Of a DNA stretch of 64,000 bases, positions 56,437-64,000 are shown piece by piece. The position numbers were made by a program, and so were the translations under genes. The DNA comes from Bradyrhizobium sp. 164 (GTDB lineage: Bacteria > Pseudomonadota > Alphaproteobacteria > Rhizobiales > Xanthobacteraceae): NCBI RefSeq assembly GCF_023073715.1, contig NZ_JADPKA010000013.1:1-64000 (forward strand), written 5' to 3'. Positions within the stretch are counted from its first letter, which is position 1, and every line of letters begins with the position of its first letter. A model generated the notes under the pieces. That model ran no database searches. It saw only the letters and a list, made by a program, of their open reading frames with translations, and had not been told where the DNA came from.

Positions 56437-59400
56437 CTAAGACGGTGAAGCGACCTGTTCCGACCGATCCACGCCCTCCGGCGCAACCGGCATGCTGAAC
56501 TGAAAGACCGCCCCGCGAGGATCATTGGCGCCCGCCCACATCCGGCCCCCGTGCGCCTCAATAATAGAATGGCAAATGGCCAGCCCCATGCCCATCCCTT
56601 CGGACTTGGTGGTGTAAAACGCCTCGAACACGCGGTCAGCGCTGTTCGGATCAAGTCCTGGACCCGTATCCCGAAAAGTGACCACTACGTTATTCGAGTC
56701 ATCTGTCCGCGCACTGATCAGTAACTCGCGGTCACCTTCGTTGATCTCGCTCATGGCCTCGATGGCGTTCGTGATCACATTGAGAATCACCTGCCGGACT
56801 TGGACGCGATCTGCGCGGACGAGCGGCAACGCCTCAGTCCGTCGCGTTTGCACCCATACATCATTTTTCGCAAGTTCCGCGCGAACTAGGGCCAGCACCT
56901 CTAAGATCAATTCGTCAATTGCGAGAAGCTCCGTTTGCATAGGAGCCTTATTCATAAGAGCGCGGATCCGACGGATCACGTTCCCTGCACGCATACTGTC
57001 ACGGACGATCAAACCGAAGGTCTGCCGAACTTCTTCCAGATTTGGCGGCTGAGCACCGAGCCAATTTAGCCCCGCCCCCGCATTACTGCTGATCGCGGCA
57101 ATCGGCTGGTTGACCTCATGGGCGATTGAGGCGGCCAGCTGTCCCATTGTCGTGATCCGATTGGCGTGTGCCAGCCCCATCAGAGTCTCGCGATACCGTC
57201 GTTCGCTTTCACGGGCTTCCGCTTCCGCTCTCTTTCGCCCTGTCAGGTCGAGGACGAAGCCAACACCTTGGTCGTCTCGCGCATCGAAGACGGCGAGGCC
57301 AATTAGCACCGGCACGCGGCTGCCATCCTTGCGGACATACTCTTTCTCGAACTGCTGAACGGCTCCGGTCCGTTTTGCTTCTGTTCCAGCATCCAGTGTG
57401 CGCTCGTGCCATTCTGGCGGTGTCAGGTCGAGACCGTTCACTCGCCCCGCGACGAGATCCTCTCGGTCGTATCCAACCATCGTGAGGAAGGTTTGATTTG
57501 CCTCGATGATCTCGCCTCCTTCGCGAATGATAAATATTCCGATGATGTTAGCGTCGAGTAAGCGCCGAATTTTTGACTCCCGTTGCTGAACTTCGCTGTA
57601 CAACCGGCTGTTTTCCAGCGCAGTTGCAGCTTGCGAGGCAAGCATTTTCAGCACCGAGTTGCGGGCAGCCGAGAATATGCGCGCGGCGAGATTATTCTCC
57701 AGATAAAGTACGCCGATCAGCTTGCCCTGCGTGATCAGTGGCAGGCAAAGAATAGAACGCGCTTTGCGCTCGCGGATATACGGATCTTCCGCAAATGAAG
57801 GCTCGGCGGCAGCATCTTCGAGAATGACGTTTTCGCGGACACGTAGGACGAAATGCAGCACGGACTCGGGAAGTGCCATCGGAGTTACGGGCTGTTCATT
57901 CACCTTTACAAGCAGCGCATCTGCTACCGCTGCGGCTTCCGCCTCGATCCGCGGCTCGCCTCCATGCAGCAGAATTAACAAACCTCGTTCGGCGCCGGCC
58001 TGCTCAATGGCAGTCCGCATAAGCGTGTCGATTAGTTTTTGAAGAACCATCTCGCCGGAAATCGCCTGCGACACTTTTGTAACCGTCGCGAGATCAAGAT
58101 GCTCAGCCGGAGCTCCGATCCTCATTCCATTCGCGGCAGGAGTGGTCTCCTCATGGTTGAGATGGGGATTCAGCTCGTCGAGCTGACGCACTTTGCCATC
58201 TGCTCCCCAACGAAGGTAGCCGCGCCGCGCGTCCTGCAGGTAAACCCGGGAGATTCTGTCAAAACCGCGCGCAGCATAAAAGCGCGCTGCAAGTTCGCAA
58301 GCGATTGCCTCGTGGTGGGCGAAACCGTTACGTGCTGCGGTCTGGATTGAGTGTTCATACAGTCGCATTGCGTCTGTATCGCGGTATTCCCGCCTTGCAA
58401 TTTCAGCGCCGACCAAGGCAGCCCGATTCTCAAAGTTTTCGGGGCAATTCGTCGCCCATATCTGCAGCTGTGTGTAATGGGCATCAATGATATCCCGATG
58501 TTGGTGTTGTTCGCTTTCGCCTGGCTTGTCGCAATAACATGAGTGAGACAGCGCACCATAGAAGTGAAACTCCGCGATCAAGGGCTCTGTCGGCATGGTC
58601 CATAATTTGGGCTCCGCCTTGGAGCGAGCATCAACAGCCGCAGCATAATCGCCGGCTATAAATCGCGCCTGAAGTTTGCGGATCCAGTAGATGGTTTCGC
58701 TAGGTGACGGCTCCGGACTGCGTGCCAACGATCGCTCGACGTCTAGCTCGTCAAATTGTTGGTCATCGAAGCAACCGAATGAGCGCGTGAGGCCGCGCAT
58801 GCTTCGAATGATTGCGAGCTGAGCGGCTACGGTATCAGCAGCAAACTGAACCTTTCTATTCCGTATCATAGCGAGGCTTTTCTCTATCTCGTTCTGTACC
58901 TCTTTCAGGGGATCTCCGGCCATGATCATATTTGAGGTTAGATGAAGCAAGCTGTACGCCTCATAGATGACATCGCCGCTGCTGACCGCAGCTGCGAGCG
59001 CTCGCCGAATCAAAACCCGGCCACCTCTTAGGGGCTTCGTCCACGGGATGACGTTGCACCCGAAGGCCAAATAGACGGGAGCCCGAAAACGGGAGAACTC
59101 ACCGCGATCAACCAGGTCGCAAGCAAGACGACCAAATTTGTCAGCTGCTTGGTAGTCACCGAAGCGCCCGGCCAAGATTCGGCCTAGCCATGCGTAATGG
59201 GCGCAAGAAGCATCAGTGTTGCCGTATTCGAGGCTGATGGTGACAGCTCTGCAGATGACCAAAGCGGATAAATTGGCGTCCGTGAAACCTGCGGGCGGAA
59301 GAATCCGGGTCAATACGGCAAGCGTGGCAAGCGTGGTCTGATCTGTCATTGCAGGCAAACTAGCAAGATCCTCGATTGCGTCGGGCAGTTGTGACCACAT

Positions 59401-62001
59401 CCGCTGATATTCGGCTAATGTTTCCTGGTCCGTCGGATGCTGCGACCACTCGATCCCGACGTCGTGAAGATATTCGAGCCCTGTGAGCACTGCCCGCCCG
59501 TGCTGACCGAGCGTCAAGTAAAGATCGACCCGCAAACATGCGACCGTTGCTCGCTGGGGCGCGTTCAAGGCGCGCTTCGACAGTACGGACAGGAGGCTCT
59601 CTGCAATTTCCAGCTGGCCTACCAAGAATTCGCATTCGGCCCGGCTTGTCTCCAGTGCGAACGCGAGTTCGTGGCGCCTTTGCCAAGAGTGCTCCGCGAG
59701 CAGCGCAGCACCGAGGGTGAAATATGTGAGTGCCGAGGCGTAGGCCGCCGACGCCCTGGCACGCTGCCCTGCCACTAAATTCAGCTCTGCGAGCTGCTCA
59801 CGCTCCTGACCGGAGGCAATTAGCGCGACACCTCGATTAAGTTGGCTGACGATGTCGAAGATCGCCTCTTCGCGTTTGTGCGCAGGGACGTGTGCCGCCA
59901 GCATCCTACCGATCCGCAGATGGGCAGAAGCGCGCGAGGATTCTGGCACCAGCAAGTAGGCCGCCTCTTGAACGCGATCGTGGAGAAAGCGGTAGGCTGT
60001 TCCGTGGCGCGCGATCAGTTCCTGCCGGATCGCCGGCCACAGGGTCGCGTGCACCTGCTCCTGCGAAATTTCGAGCACGATCGCAAGCTCCGCCGTCCCG
60101 GCGATGTTGCCGAAACAGGCCAGCTGTTGCAGCGCGTCCTGCGTTTCCTCGGGCAGGCGGATGAGCTTGCCGAGCATCAGATCCACGACGTTCTCGGTGT
60201 ACGCTTTTGCGTGAATACGCTCGAGATCCCATCGCCAGCGCGCCGACTCGTGATCGAACGTCAACAGCTGCTCTTCGGCCAGTTCAGAAAGGAATTGAAT
60301 GGCGAAGAACGGATTACCCATCGTCTTCTGATGCACCAACTTTGCAAGCGGGGCAGCGCGTTTTGGTCCGCAGCGAAGGGTATCCGCGACTAACTGCGCG
60401 ACATCGTCTGCAGTGAGCGGCGATAGCGTGATCTCCTCGCAATTTACGTCGGCTCCCCTGATGGAGTCGAGCTTGCGTTTGAGTGGATGGCCTGCATCAA
60501 GTTCGTTGCCGCGGTAAGCTCCAATGAGCAGCAGGTGCAGATCCGACTGGGTCAGGAGATCCTCGATCAAGTCGAGCGTTGCGGCATCATGCCACTGCAA
60601 ATCGTCGAGGAAGAGCACCAAAGGATGGGTTCGCCGGGCGAACACGCCAATAAAGCGACGAAGCACCAGCTGGAAACGAATTTGCGCTTGCCGGGCTGGA
60701 AGCTCAGCAACCGCGGGCTGCTCGCCAATGATCAGGCTCAGATCGGGAATCAATTCGGCCATCAGTCGTCCATTCGCGCCGAGCGCCTCCCGGAGCGCTT
60801 GCCGCCAGGTGGCGAGTTCGCCCTCACTTTTGCTGAGAAGAGGACGGACAAGACTCTGAAACGTCTGCACTAGCGTCACATAGGGAACGTCGCGCTTCAG
60901 TTGGTCGAATTTGCCTGACACCAACTGCCCGCGCGAGGGCACCAGTGCTTTGTGTAGCTCCTGGACGAGCGAAGACTTACCGACGCCGGAGTAACCGGCG
61001 ACGAGCACCAACCTCGGCGCGCCGCTCTTCACCGCGCGATCGAAAGAGGCAAGCAAAGCCTCGATCTGAAGGGCTCTGCCATAGAGCCTCTCGGGGATGA
61101 GCAACCGATCAGGTGTGTCGTCTGTGCCGAGCTCAAACGGGTCGATGCGACCGTGGGTGGCCCATGCTGCGAGACAGTGTTGCAGATCGTGCTCAAGGCC
61201 AGCGGCAGTCTGGTAGCGTTCCTCGGCGGTTTTCGCGAGGAGTTTCATCACAATCTGAGATATCGGCAGGGGGAGGTTTTGTGATTTCTCGACGGGCGGG
61301 ATTGCTTTTCTTGCAATATGACAATGGATCCACTCCAAGGGATCTGAGCCCGTGAACGGCAGCGCGCCGATCAGCATCTGATAGAATGTCACGCCAAGTG
61401 AATAGAGATCACTGCGACAATCGACCGAGCGATTCATTCGTCCGGTCTGTTCGGGCGCCATGTAGGGCAACGAGCCGGCGATGAACTCGGCAGGCTCAGG
61501 CGGCACGCGCTCGCGGGAAAGACGGGAAGCCAGACCAAAACCAGTGAGTCGTACCTGTTCGTCAGGACAATTGACCAGAATGTGAGCGGGTTTCAGGTCC
61601 TTGTGGACTAAGCTGTGCCGGTGAAGCTTGCCCACGGCCCTGGCGATACCAACAGCGAGGCGCAGGAAGCGCTTGGGTTCCATACGGACCCCGAGTAAAT
61701 TTAGCAGTGGCTCGCCGCATGGATCCTCCAGGACCAGCATAGTCCGACCAGCTTCCCTGATCAGTTCCAACGGCCGCACCGCCCATGCCTCGTCTAGCTC
61801 CTCCCTCAGCTCATACTCATGGGCGAGGCGGTCGAGCGTCGTTGGGTCTTCCGTGATGGGCCGCACGGCAAGCACGACAGCCCTGCTGCCGTGGATTTGC
61901 CTCGCACGGCAGAACGCGCGATCACCGTCCTCCCACAGGGGCTGGATGTCACTGTCGACATTTGAGCCGAACAGTGTTCGGCTGAGGGGGTCCCGCGGCA
62001 T
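56437..62001 (-). CDS. Serine/threonine-kinase-like, AAA ATPase and sensor histidine kinase fusion
   Basis: 1854 residues. Domains in order: protein-kinase-like (about 1-290; HKDLKPAHILVN, GSLPYMAPEQTGR, CRSDLYSLGVTFYQML), an AAA-type ATPase (Walker A GYSGVGKSSLVQE near 337, Walker B LVLFLDDLQW), a long helical middle, GAF (about 1270-1440), PAS (about 1475-1590), histidine-kinase dimerisation (ASIAHEVNQPIAAISS near 1628) and ATPase (TNAIEAM, DTGPGL, GMGMGLAICHSIIEAHGG). This trifunctional arrangement is a known family in rhizobia and cyanobacteria; inputs are mostly unknown. The kinase DFG is GFG (RLTGFGLAS) and the usual VAIK lysine position reads AVR, so phosphotransfer by that domain is doubtful. 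It is divergent from a NodW-like regulator, a candidate partner. Confidence 0.92.
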   Translation of the reverse strand: MPRDPLSRTLFGSNVDSDIQPLWEDGDRAFCRARQIHGSRAVVLAVRPITEDPTTLDRLAHEYELREELDEAWAVRPLELIREAGRTMLVLEDPCGEPLLNLLGVRMEPKRFLRLAVGIARAVGKLHRHSLVHKDLKPAHILVNCPDEQVRLTGFGLASRLSRERVPPEPAEFIAGSLPYMAPEQTGRMNRSVDCRSDLYSLGVTFYQMLIGALPFTGSDPLEWIHCHIARKAIPPVEKSQNLPLPISQIVMKLLAKTAEERYQTAAGLEHDLQHCLAAWATHGRIDPFELGTDDTPDRLLIPERLYGRALQIEALLASFDRAVKSGAPRLVLVAGYSGVGKSSLVQELHKALVPSRGQLVSGKFDQLKRDVPYVTLVQTFQSLVRPLLSKSEGELATWRQALREALGANGRLMAELIPDLSLIIGEQPAVAELPARQAQIRFQLVLRRFIGVFARRTHPLVLFLDDLQWHDAATLDLIEDLLTQSDLHLLLIGAYRGNELDAGHPLKRKLDSIRGADVNCEEITLSPLTADDVAQLVADTLRCGPKRAAPLAKLVHQKTMGNPFFAIQFLSELAEEQLLTFDHESARWRWDLERIHAKAYTENVVDLMLGKLIRLPEETQDALQQLACFGNIAGTAELAIVLEISQEQVHATLWPAIRQELIARHGTAYRFLHDRVQEAAYLLVPESSRASAHLRIGRMLAAHVPAHKREEAIFDIVSQLNRGVALIASGQEREQLAELNLVAGQRARASAAYASALTYFTLGAALLAEHSWQRRHELAFALETSRAECEFLVGQLEIAESLLSVLSKRALNAPQRATVACLRVDLYLTLGQHGRAVLTGLEYLHDVGIEWSQHPTDQETLAEYQRMWSQLPDAIEDLASLPAMTDQTTLATLAVLTRILPPAGFTDANLSALVICRAVTISLEYGNTDASCAHYAWLGRILAGRFGDYQAADKFGRLACDLVDRGEFSRFRAPVYLAFGCNVIPWTKPLRGGRVLIRRALAAAVSSGDVIYEAYSLLHLTSNMIMAGDPLKEVQNEIEKSLAMIRNRKVQFAADTVAAQLAIIRSMRGLTRSFGCFDDQQFDELDVERSLARSPEPSPSETIYWIRKLQARFIAGDYAAAVDARSKAEPKLWTMPTEPLIAEFHFYGALSHSCYCDKPGESEQHQHRDIIDAHYTQLQIWATNCPENFENRAALVGAEIARREYRDTDAMRLYEHSIQTAARNGFAHHEAIACELAARFYAARGFDRISRVYLQDARRGYLRWGADGKVRQLDELNPHLNHEETTPAANGMRIGAPAEHLDLATVTKVSQAISGEMVLQKLIDTLMRTAIEQAGAERGLLILLHGGEPRIEAEAAAVADALLVKVNEQPVTPMALPESVLHFVLRVRENVILEDAAAEPSFAEDPYIRERKARSILCLPLITQGKLIGVLYLENNLAARIFSAARNSVLKMLASQAATALENSRLYSEVQQRESKIRRLLDANIIGIFIIREGGEIIEANQTFLTMVGYDREDLVAGRVNGLDLTPPEWHERTLDAGTEAKRTGAVQQFEKEYVRKDGSRVPVLIGLAVFDARDDQGVGFVLDLTGRKRAEAEARESERRYRETLMGLAHANRITTMGQLAASIAHEVNQPIAAISSNAGAGLNWLGAQPPNLEEVRQTFGLIVRDSMRAGNVIRRIRALMNKAPMQTELLAIDELILEVLALVRAELAKNDVWVQTRRTEALPLVRADRVQVRQVILNVITNAIEAMSEINEGDRELLISARTDDSNNVVVTFRDTGPGLDPNSADRVFEAFYTTKSEGMGMGLAICHSIIEAHGGRMWAGANDPRGAVFQFSMPVAPEGVDRSEQVASPS

Positions 62002-62913
62002 TTGCCCGCCCGGTCAATAAGGACTGAGCCGAAACCTGACACATATGGGGCGAGCTTGTGAAGGGACTTCGCAAAACGGCGCGAGTACCGATTAAGGCCG
62101 CCAAAGAGTGGACCGCGGCACCCCGAGACGCGACTTACACACCCAATGCGTGGCCCGATCGTGTCGATCCAGCCCAGTCCTGCGCGCCGGCCGAACGAAC
62201 GCACGTGAGCGCCCCTGCAGCAGCTCGAGTTCGAGCATCTTTACGACAAACATGACGGAAAGGACTTGAATCGCACCTAGCGTCAGGTTGTACGAAGTCG
62301 GTGCGAGGTGCTTTCCTCAACCGCGCAAAGAGCAACTCACAGGCGCTCTGAGAAAAAGAAAAGTTCATGTGCTGATGCCGCTGCTACTCGTTCTGATGTC
62401 TATTTTCCTTAGTATGGGTGCGATAGTCTACGCCGCTTGCCGATCTCAACGCGGGCGGGATCGGCGCATGCACAGGCACGATAGCGCCAATTCGCTCAGC
62501 TCGCGCCCCCGCGTTCAACTACCAAGGCGCCGGGCATTCTGATCCTTCAGCCGCATAATGGGTCGTCCGCTGCAGCCTCATTCGCGAGGGCCAGGCGACA
62601 CGCGCCGCCATGCTAAAGCGAGCGCCTCAAGTTCTGGAGTCGGTGCTTCTCGATCGCTGCTGATCGTTTGATCGATGCCGCGGGGCCGATCCGACGCGAC
62701 GGCGGACAGACGCGAAAGGCAGTTCTCGACCAGTCGGGCGGTTTTTGCTAGACTTTCCTGTACCATCACGCTGGCGCGAATGGCTGACCCGTCACATACC
62801 TGGAAAATCTCAAACTTTGCACTGCGCGAAAGTCCTTGAAAGGCAACGTGGTCAATCAAAGGTCGTAGTAGGGCGACGATTCTACTGTAAATCGTACAAG
62901 TGAGGCTCTGATC
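62002..62913. other. Divergent region between sensor kinase and response regulator
   Basis: About 900 bp. It could hold a short membrane peptide from ATG 62375 (MPLLLVLMSIFLSMGAIVYA) and a 93-codon minus-strand frame at 62578-62859, but neither has a good ribosome site or family. Promoters for both flanking genes are expected here; none was identified. Confidence 0.35.
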
Positions 62914-63597
62914 GTGACCAGGCGCTCTGAACCGCGGAAGGAAGCCGCAAATGTCGTAGGGCCGGAGGTGAGGCCGCGCGTCTTCCTCGTCGACGATGAC
63001 CTCTCAATGCGCGAATCGCTGGTCAACCTATTTCGTTCGATCGGTCTGGATGTCGTTGCTTACGGATCGGCCCGGGAAATGCTCCAGAGCGAGCTCCCTG
63101 ATGTTCCTAGCTGCCTTGTGCTTGACATCAGGCTGCCGGGATTGAGCGGCCTTGAGCTCCAGAGTGAGTTAGCCAAACTGAAGATTCACATTCCTATTAT
63201 TTTCATCACCGCTCATGGCGATATTCCGATGACTGTCAAAGCCATGAAGAGTGGAGCAATCGATTTTCTCAGCAAGCCGTTTCGCGATCAGGAACTACTC
63301 GATGGCGTAGTCGCAGCTATCGAACAGGATCGGAAAAGACGAGGTGTAGACAAGGTGGTCAGGAGGCTGCAGTCCTTGTTTGAGGCCCTAAGTCCACGAG
63401 AGCAGGATGTATTGAAACTAGTCGCCGCCGGCTTATTGAACAAACAGGTAGCTGCGGAACTCGGGCTCGCCGAGATTACAGTCAAAATCTATCGCGGTCA
63501 CGTGATGAAGAAGATGGGAGCTCGATCGCTGGCCGATTTGATCAGGATGACTGAGAGGCTGGGAATTGGGACCGACCGTTTCAGGGTACAAACCTAG
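62914..63597 (+). CDS. NodW/FixJ-type response regulator
   Basis: 227 residues, the length known for Bradyrhizobium NodW. The receiver domain reads RVFLVDDDLSMRESLVNLFR, phospho-acceptor Asp in LVLDIRLPG, Thr/Ser region IIFITAHGD and Lys in FLSKPFRDQ. A LuxR-type helix-turn-helix follows (LSPREQDVLKLVAAGLLNKQ, then LAEITVKIYRGHVMKKMG). NodW answers isoflavones through NodV to activate nod genes; NwsB is a paralogue. The start (GTG/ATG region near 62914) lies just after GTGAGG. Which of these it is cannot be decided without a search. The nearest sensor is the divergent 1854-residue kinase. Confidence 0.85.
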   Translation: MTRRSEPRKEAANVVGPEVRPRVFLVDDDLSMRESLVNLFRSIGLDVVAYGSAREMLQSELPDVPSCLVLDIRLPGLSGLELQSELAKLKIHIPIIFITAHGDIPMTVKAMKSGAIDFLSKPFRDQELLDGVVAAIEQDRKRRGVDKVVRRLQSLFEALSPREQDVLKLVAAGLLNKQVAAELGLAEITVKIYRGHVMKKMGARSLADLIRMTERLGIGTDRFRVQT

Positions 63598-63688
63598 GTA
63601 TGGTTTTACAATTTCGTCGTGCAAGCGCATCCTTCTGCTGGCCGTCATGCTTCCGCCAGCGCCTTCGCCCAACTAAGAACGGGTCGTC

Positions 63689-64000
63689 TTGTCTAGGTAT
63701 TCAACTATTTCCGTTGTCGACGACGATCCTTCGATTCGTGCCGCACTGAACAACCTTTTGAAATCGCAGGGTCACAACGTTCGTACGTTTGCATCGGCTG
63801 ACGAATTCTTGCGGTCATCTCAATTGAACGATACGTCCTGTGTCATTGCAGACGTGCAGATGCCCATGATGAGCGGCTTTGAACTTTTGGAACAGATGCG
63901 GGCCCAGGGCCACGCTGCGCCATTCATCCTGATGACTGCCTTCGCAGATGATCGCACGCGAGCCCGCGCGTTGAGCGCCGGCGTAACCGGCTTTTTTGCC
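63689..64000 (+). CDS. FixJ-family response regulator, cut by window end
   Basis: 104 codons are visible from a TTG at 63689: YSTISVVDDDPSIRAALNNL, phospho-acceptor Asp in VIADVQMPMMSG, Thr in ILMTAFAD, then VTGFFA at the window edge. This is a receiver domain of the FixJ/NodW type; any output domain lies beyond the window. It follows the previous regulator by 91 bp on the same strand and may be part of the same phosphorelay. The TTG start has only a weak upstream AAGAACGG. Confidence 0.8.
   Translation, partial: MSRYSTISVVDDDPSIRAALNNLLKSQGHNVRTFASADEFLRSSQLNDTSCVIADVQMPMMSGFELLEQMRAQGHAAPFILMTAFADDRTRARALSAGVTGFFA

Noticed and set aside
62375..62542. Small membrane protein gene
   Set aside because: The hydrophobic start is suggestive, but there is no ribosome site at the right distance and the second half is arginine-rich; it is mentioned only in the intergenic entry.

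Overview
The window looks like symbiosis-region DNA of a Bradyrhizobium-type nodulating, nitrogen-fixing alphaproteobacterium. The main evidence is a complete fixNOQP-fixGHIS-fixLJ-fixK2 cluster. Its FixL is 505 aa with the haem histidine at residue 200, and its FixK2 is 232 aa with a cysteine at 183; both match Bradyrhizobium numbering. A NopP-like type III effector sits behind a probable tts box, and a very large SKWP-repeat effector is also present. Strain or species cannot be fixed from the window alone.

Layout. 1-2.2 kb: IS debris and nopP. 2.7-7 kb: a glutathione-transferase scrap, an MFS exporter, a decayed hemN fragment, then panB-panC (pantoate and pantothenate synthesis). 8.4-10.9 kb: a Dabb protein and pabB-pabA (4-amino-4-deoxychorismate, folate branch). 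11-12.6 kb: a small exported protein behind a CRP-like palindrome, then remnants of a flavoprotein and of IS3 and IS6 elements. 12.7-21.6 kb: one uninterrupted 2976-codon effector gene, flanked on both sides by IS6 remnants. 22.2-28.3 kb: a graveyard of pseudogenes (IS6, IS21, resolvase, AbiE toxin-antitoxin, kdpD, glycoside hydrolase, Fic, fixK). 28.4-41.4 kb: the intact fix cluster with FixK boxes at identical spacing before fixN and fixG. 41.4-56.4 kb: sparse accessory DNA with an EAL pseudogene, a cytochrome P450, a GcrA-like protein, an intact hemN, an OprB porin, a TauD/TfdA dioxygenase, a pectate lyase pseudogene and a PaiB-like protein. 56.4-64 kb: a 1854-aa kinase/ATPase/histidine-kinase signalling protein divergent from two FixJ/NodW-type response regulators, the last cut by the window end.

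How the genes fit together. FixL (haem O2 sensor) and FixJ should control fixK2, and FixK2 should act on the boxes before fixN (cbb3 oxidase) and fixG (oxidase assembly and copper loading). This gives high-affinity respiration in the nodule. HemN supplies oxygen-independent haem synthesis. NopP and the SKWP protein are predicted to be delivered into the plant.

Most notable observation. The giant effector combines 13 good 42-residue SKWP repeats that resemble organellar OPR-type RNA-binding repeats, a DG-G motif followed 258 residues later by LDGDFDGD (the signature of two-barrel RNA polymerases and cellular RdRPs), and a C-terminal shikimate kinase domain with all its catalytic motifs. An approximately 80-residue N-terminal segment is repeated inside the protein. 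This suggests an RNA-directed effector assembled by fusion, and it is the best candidate for an undescribed system here.
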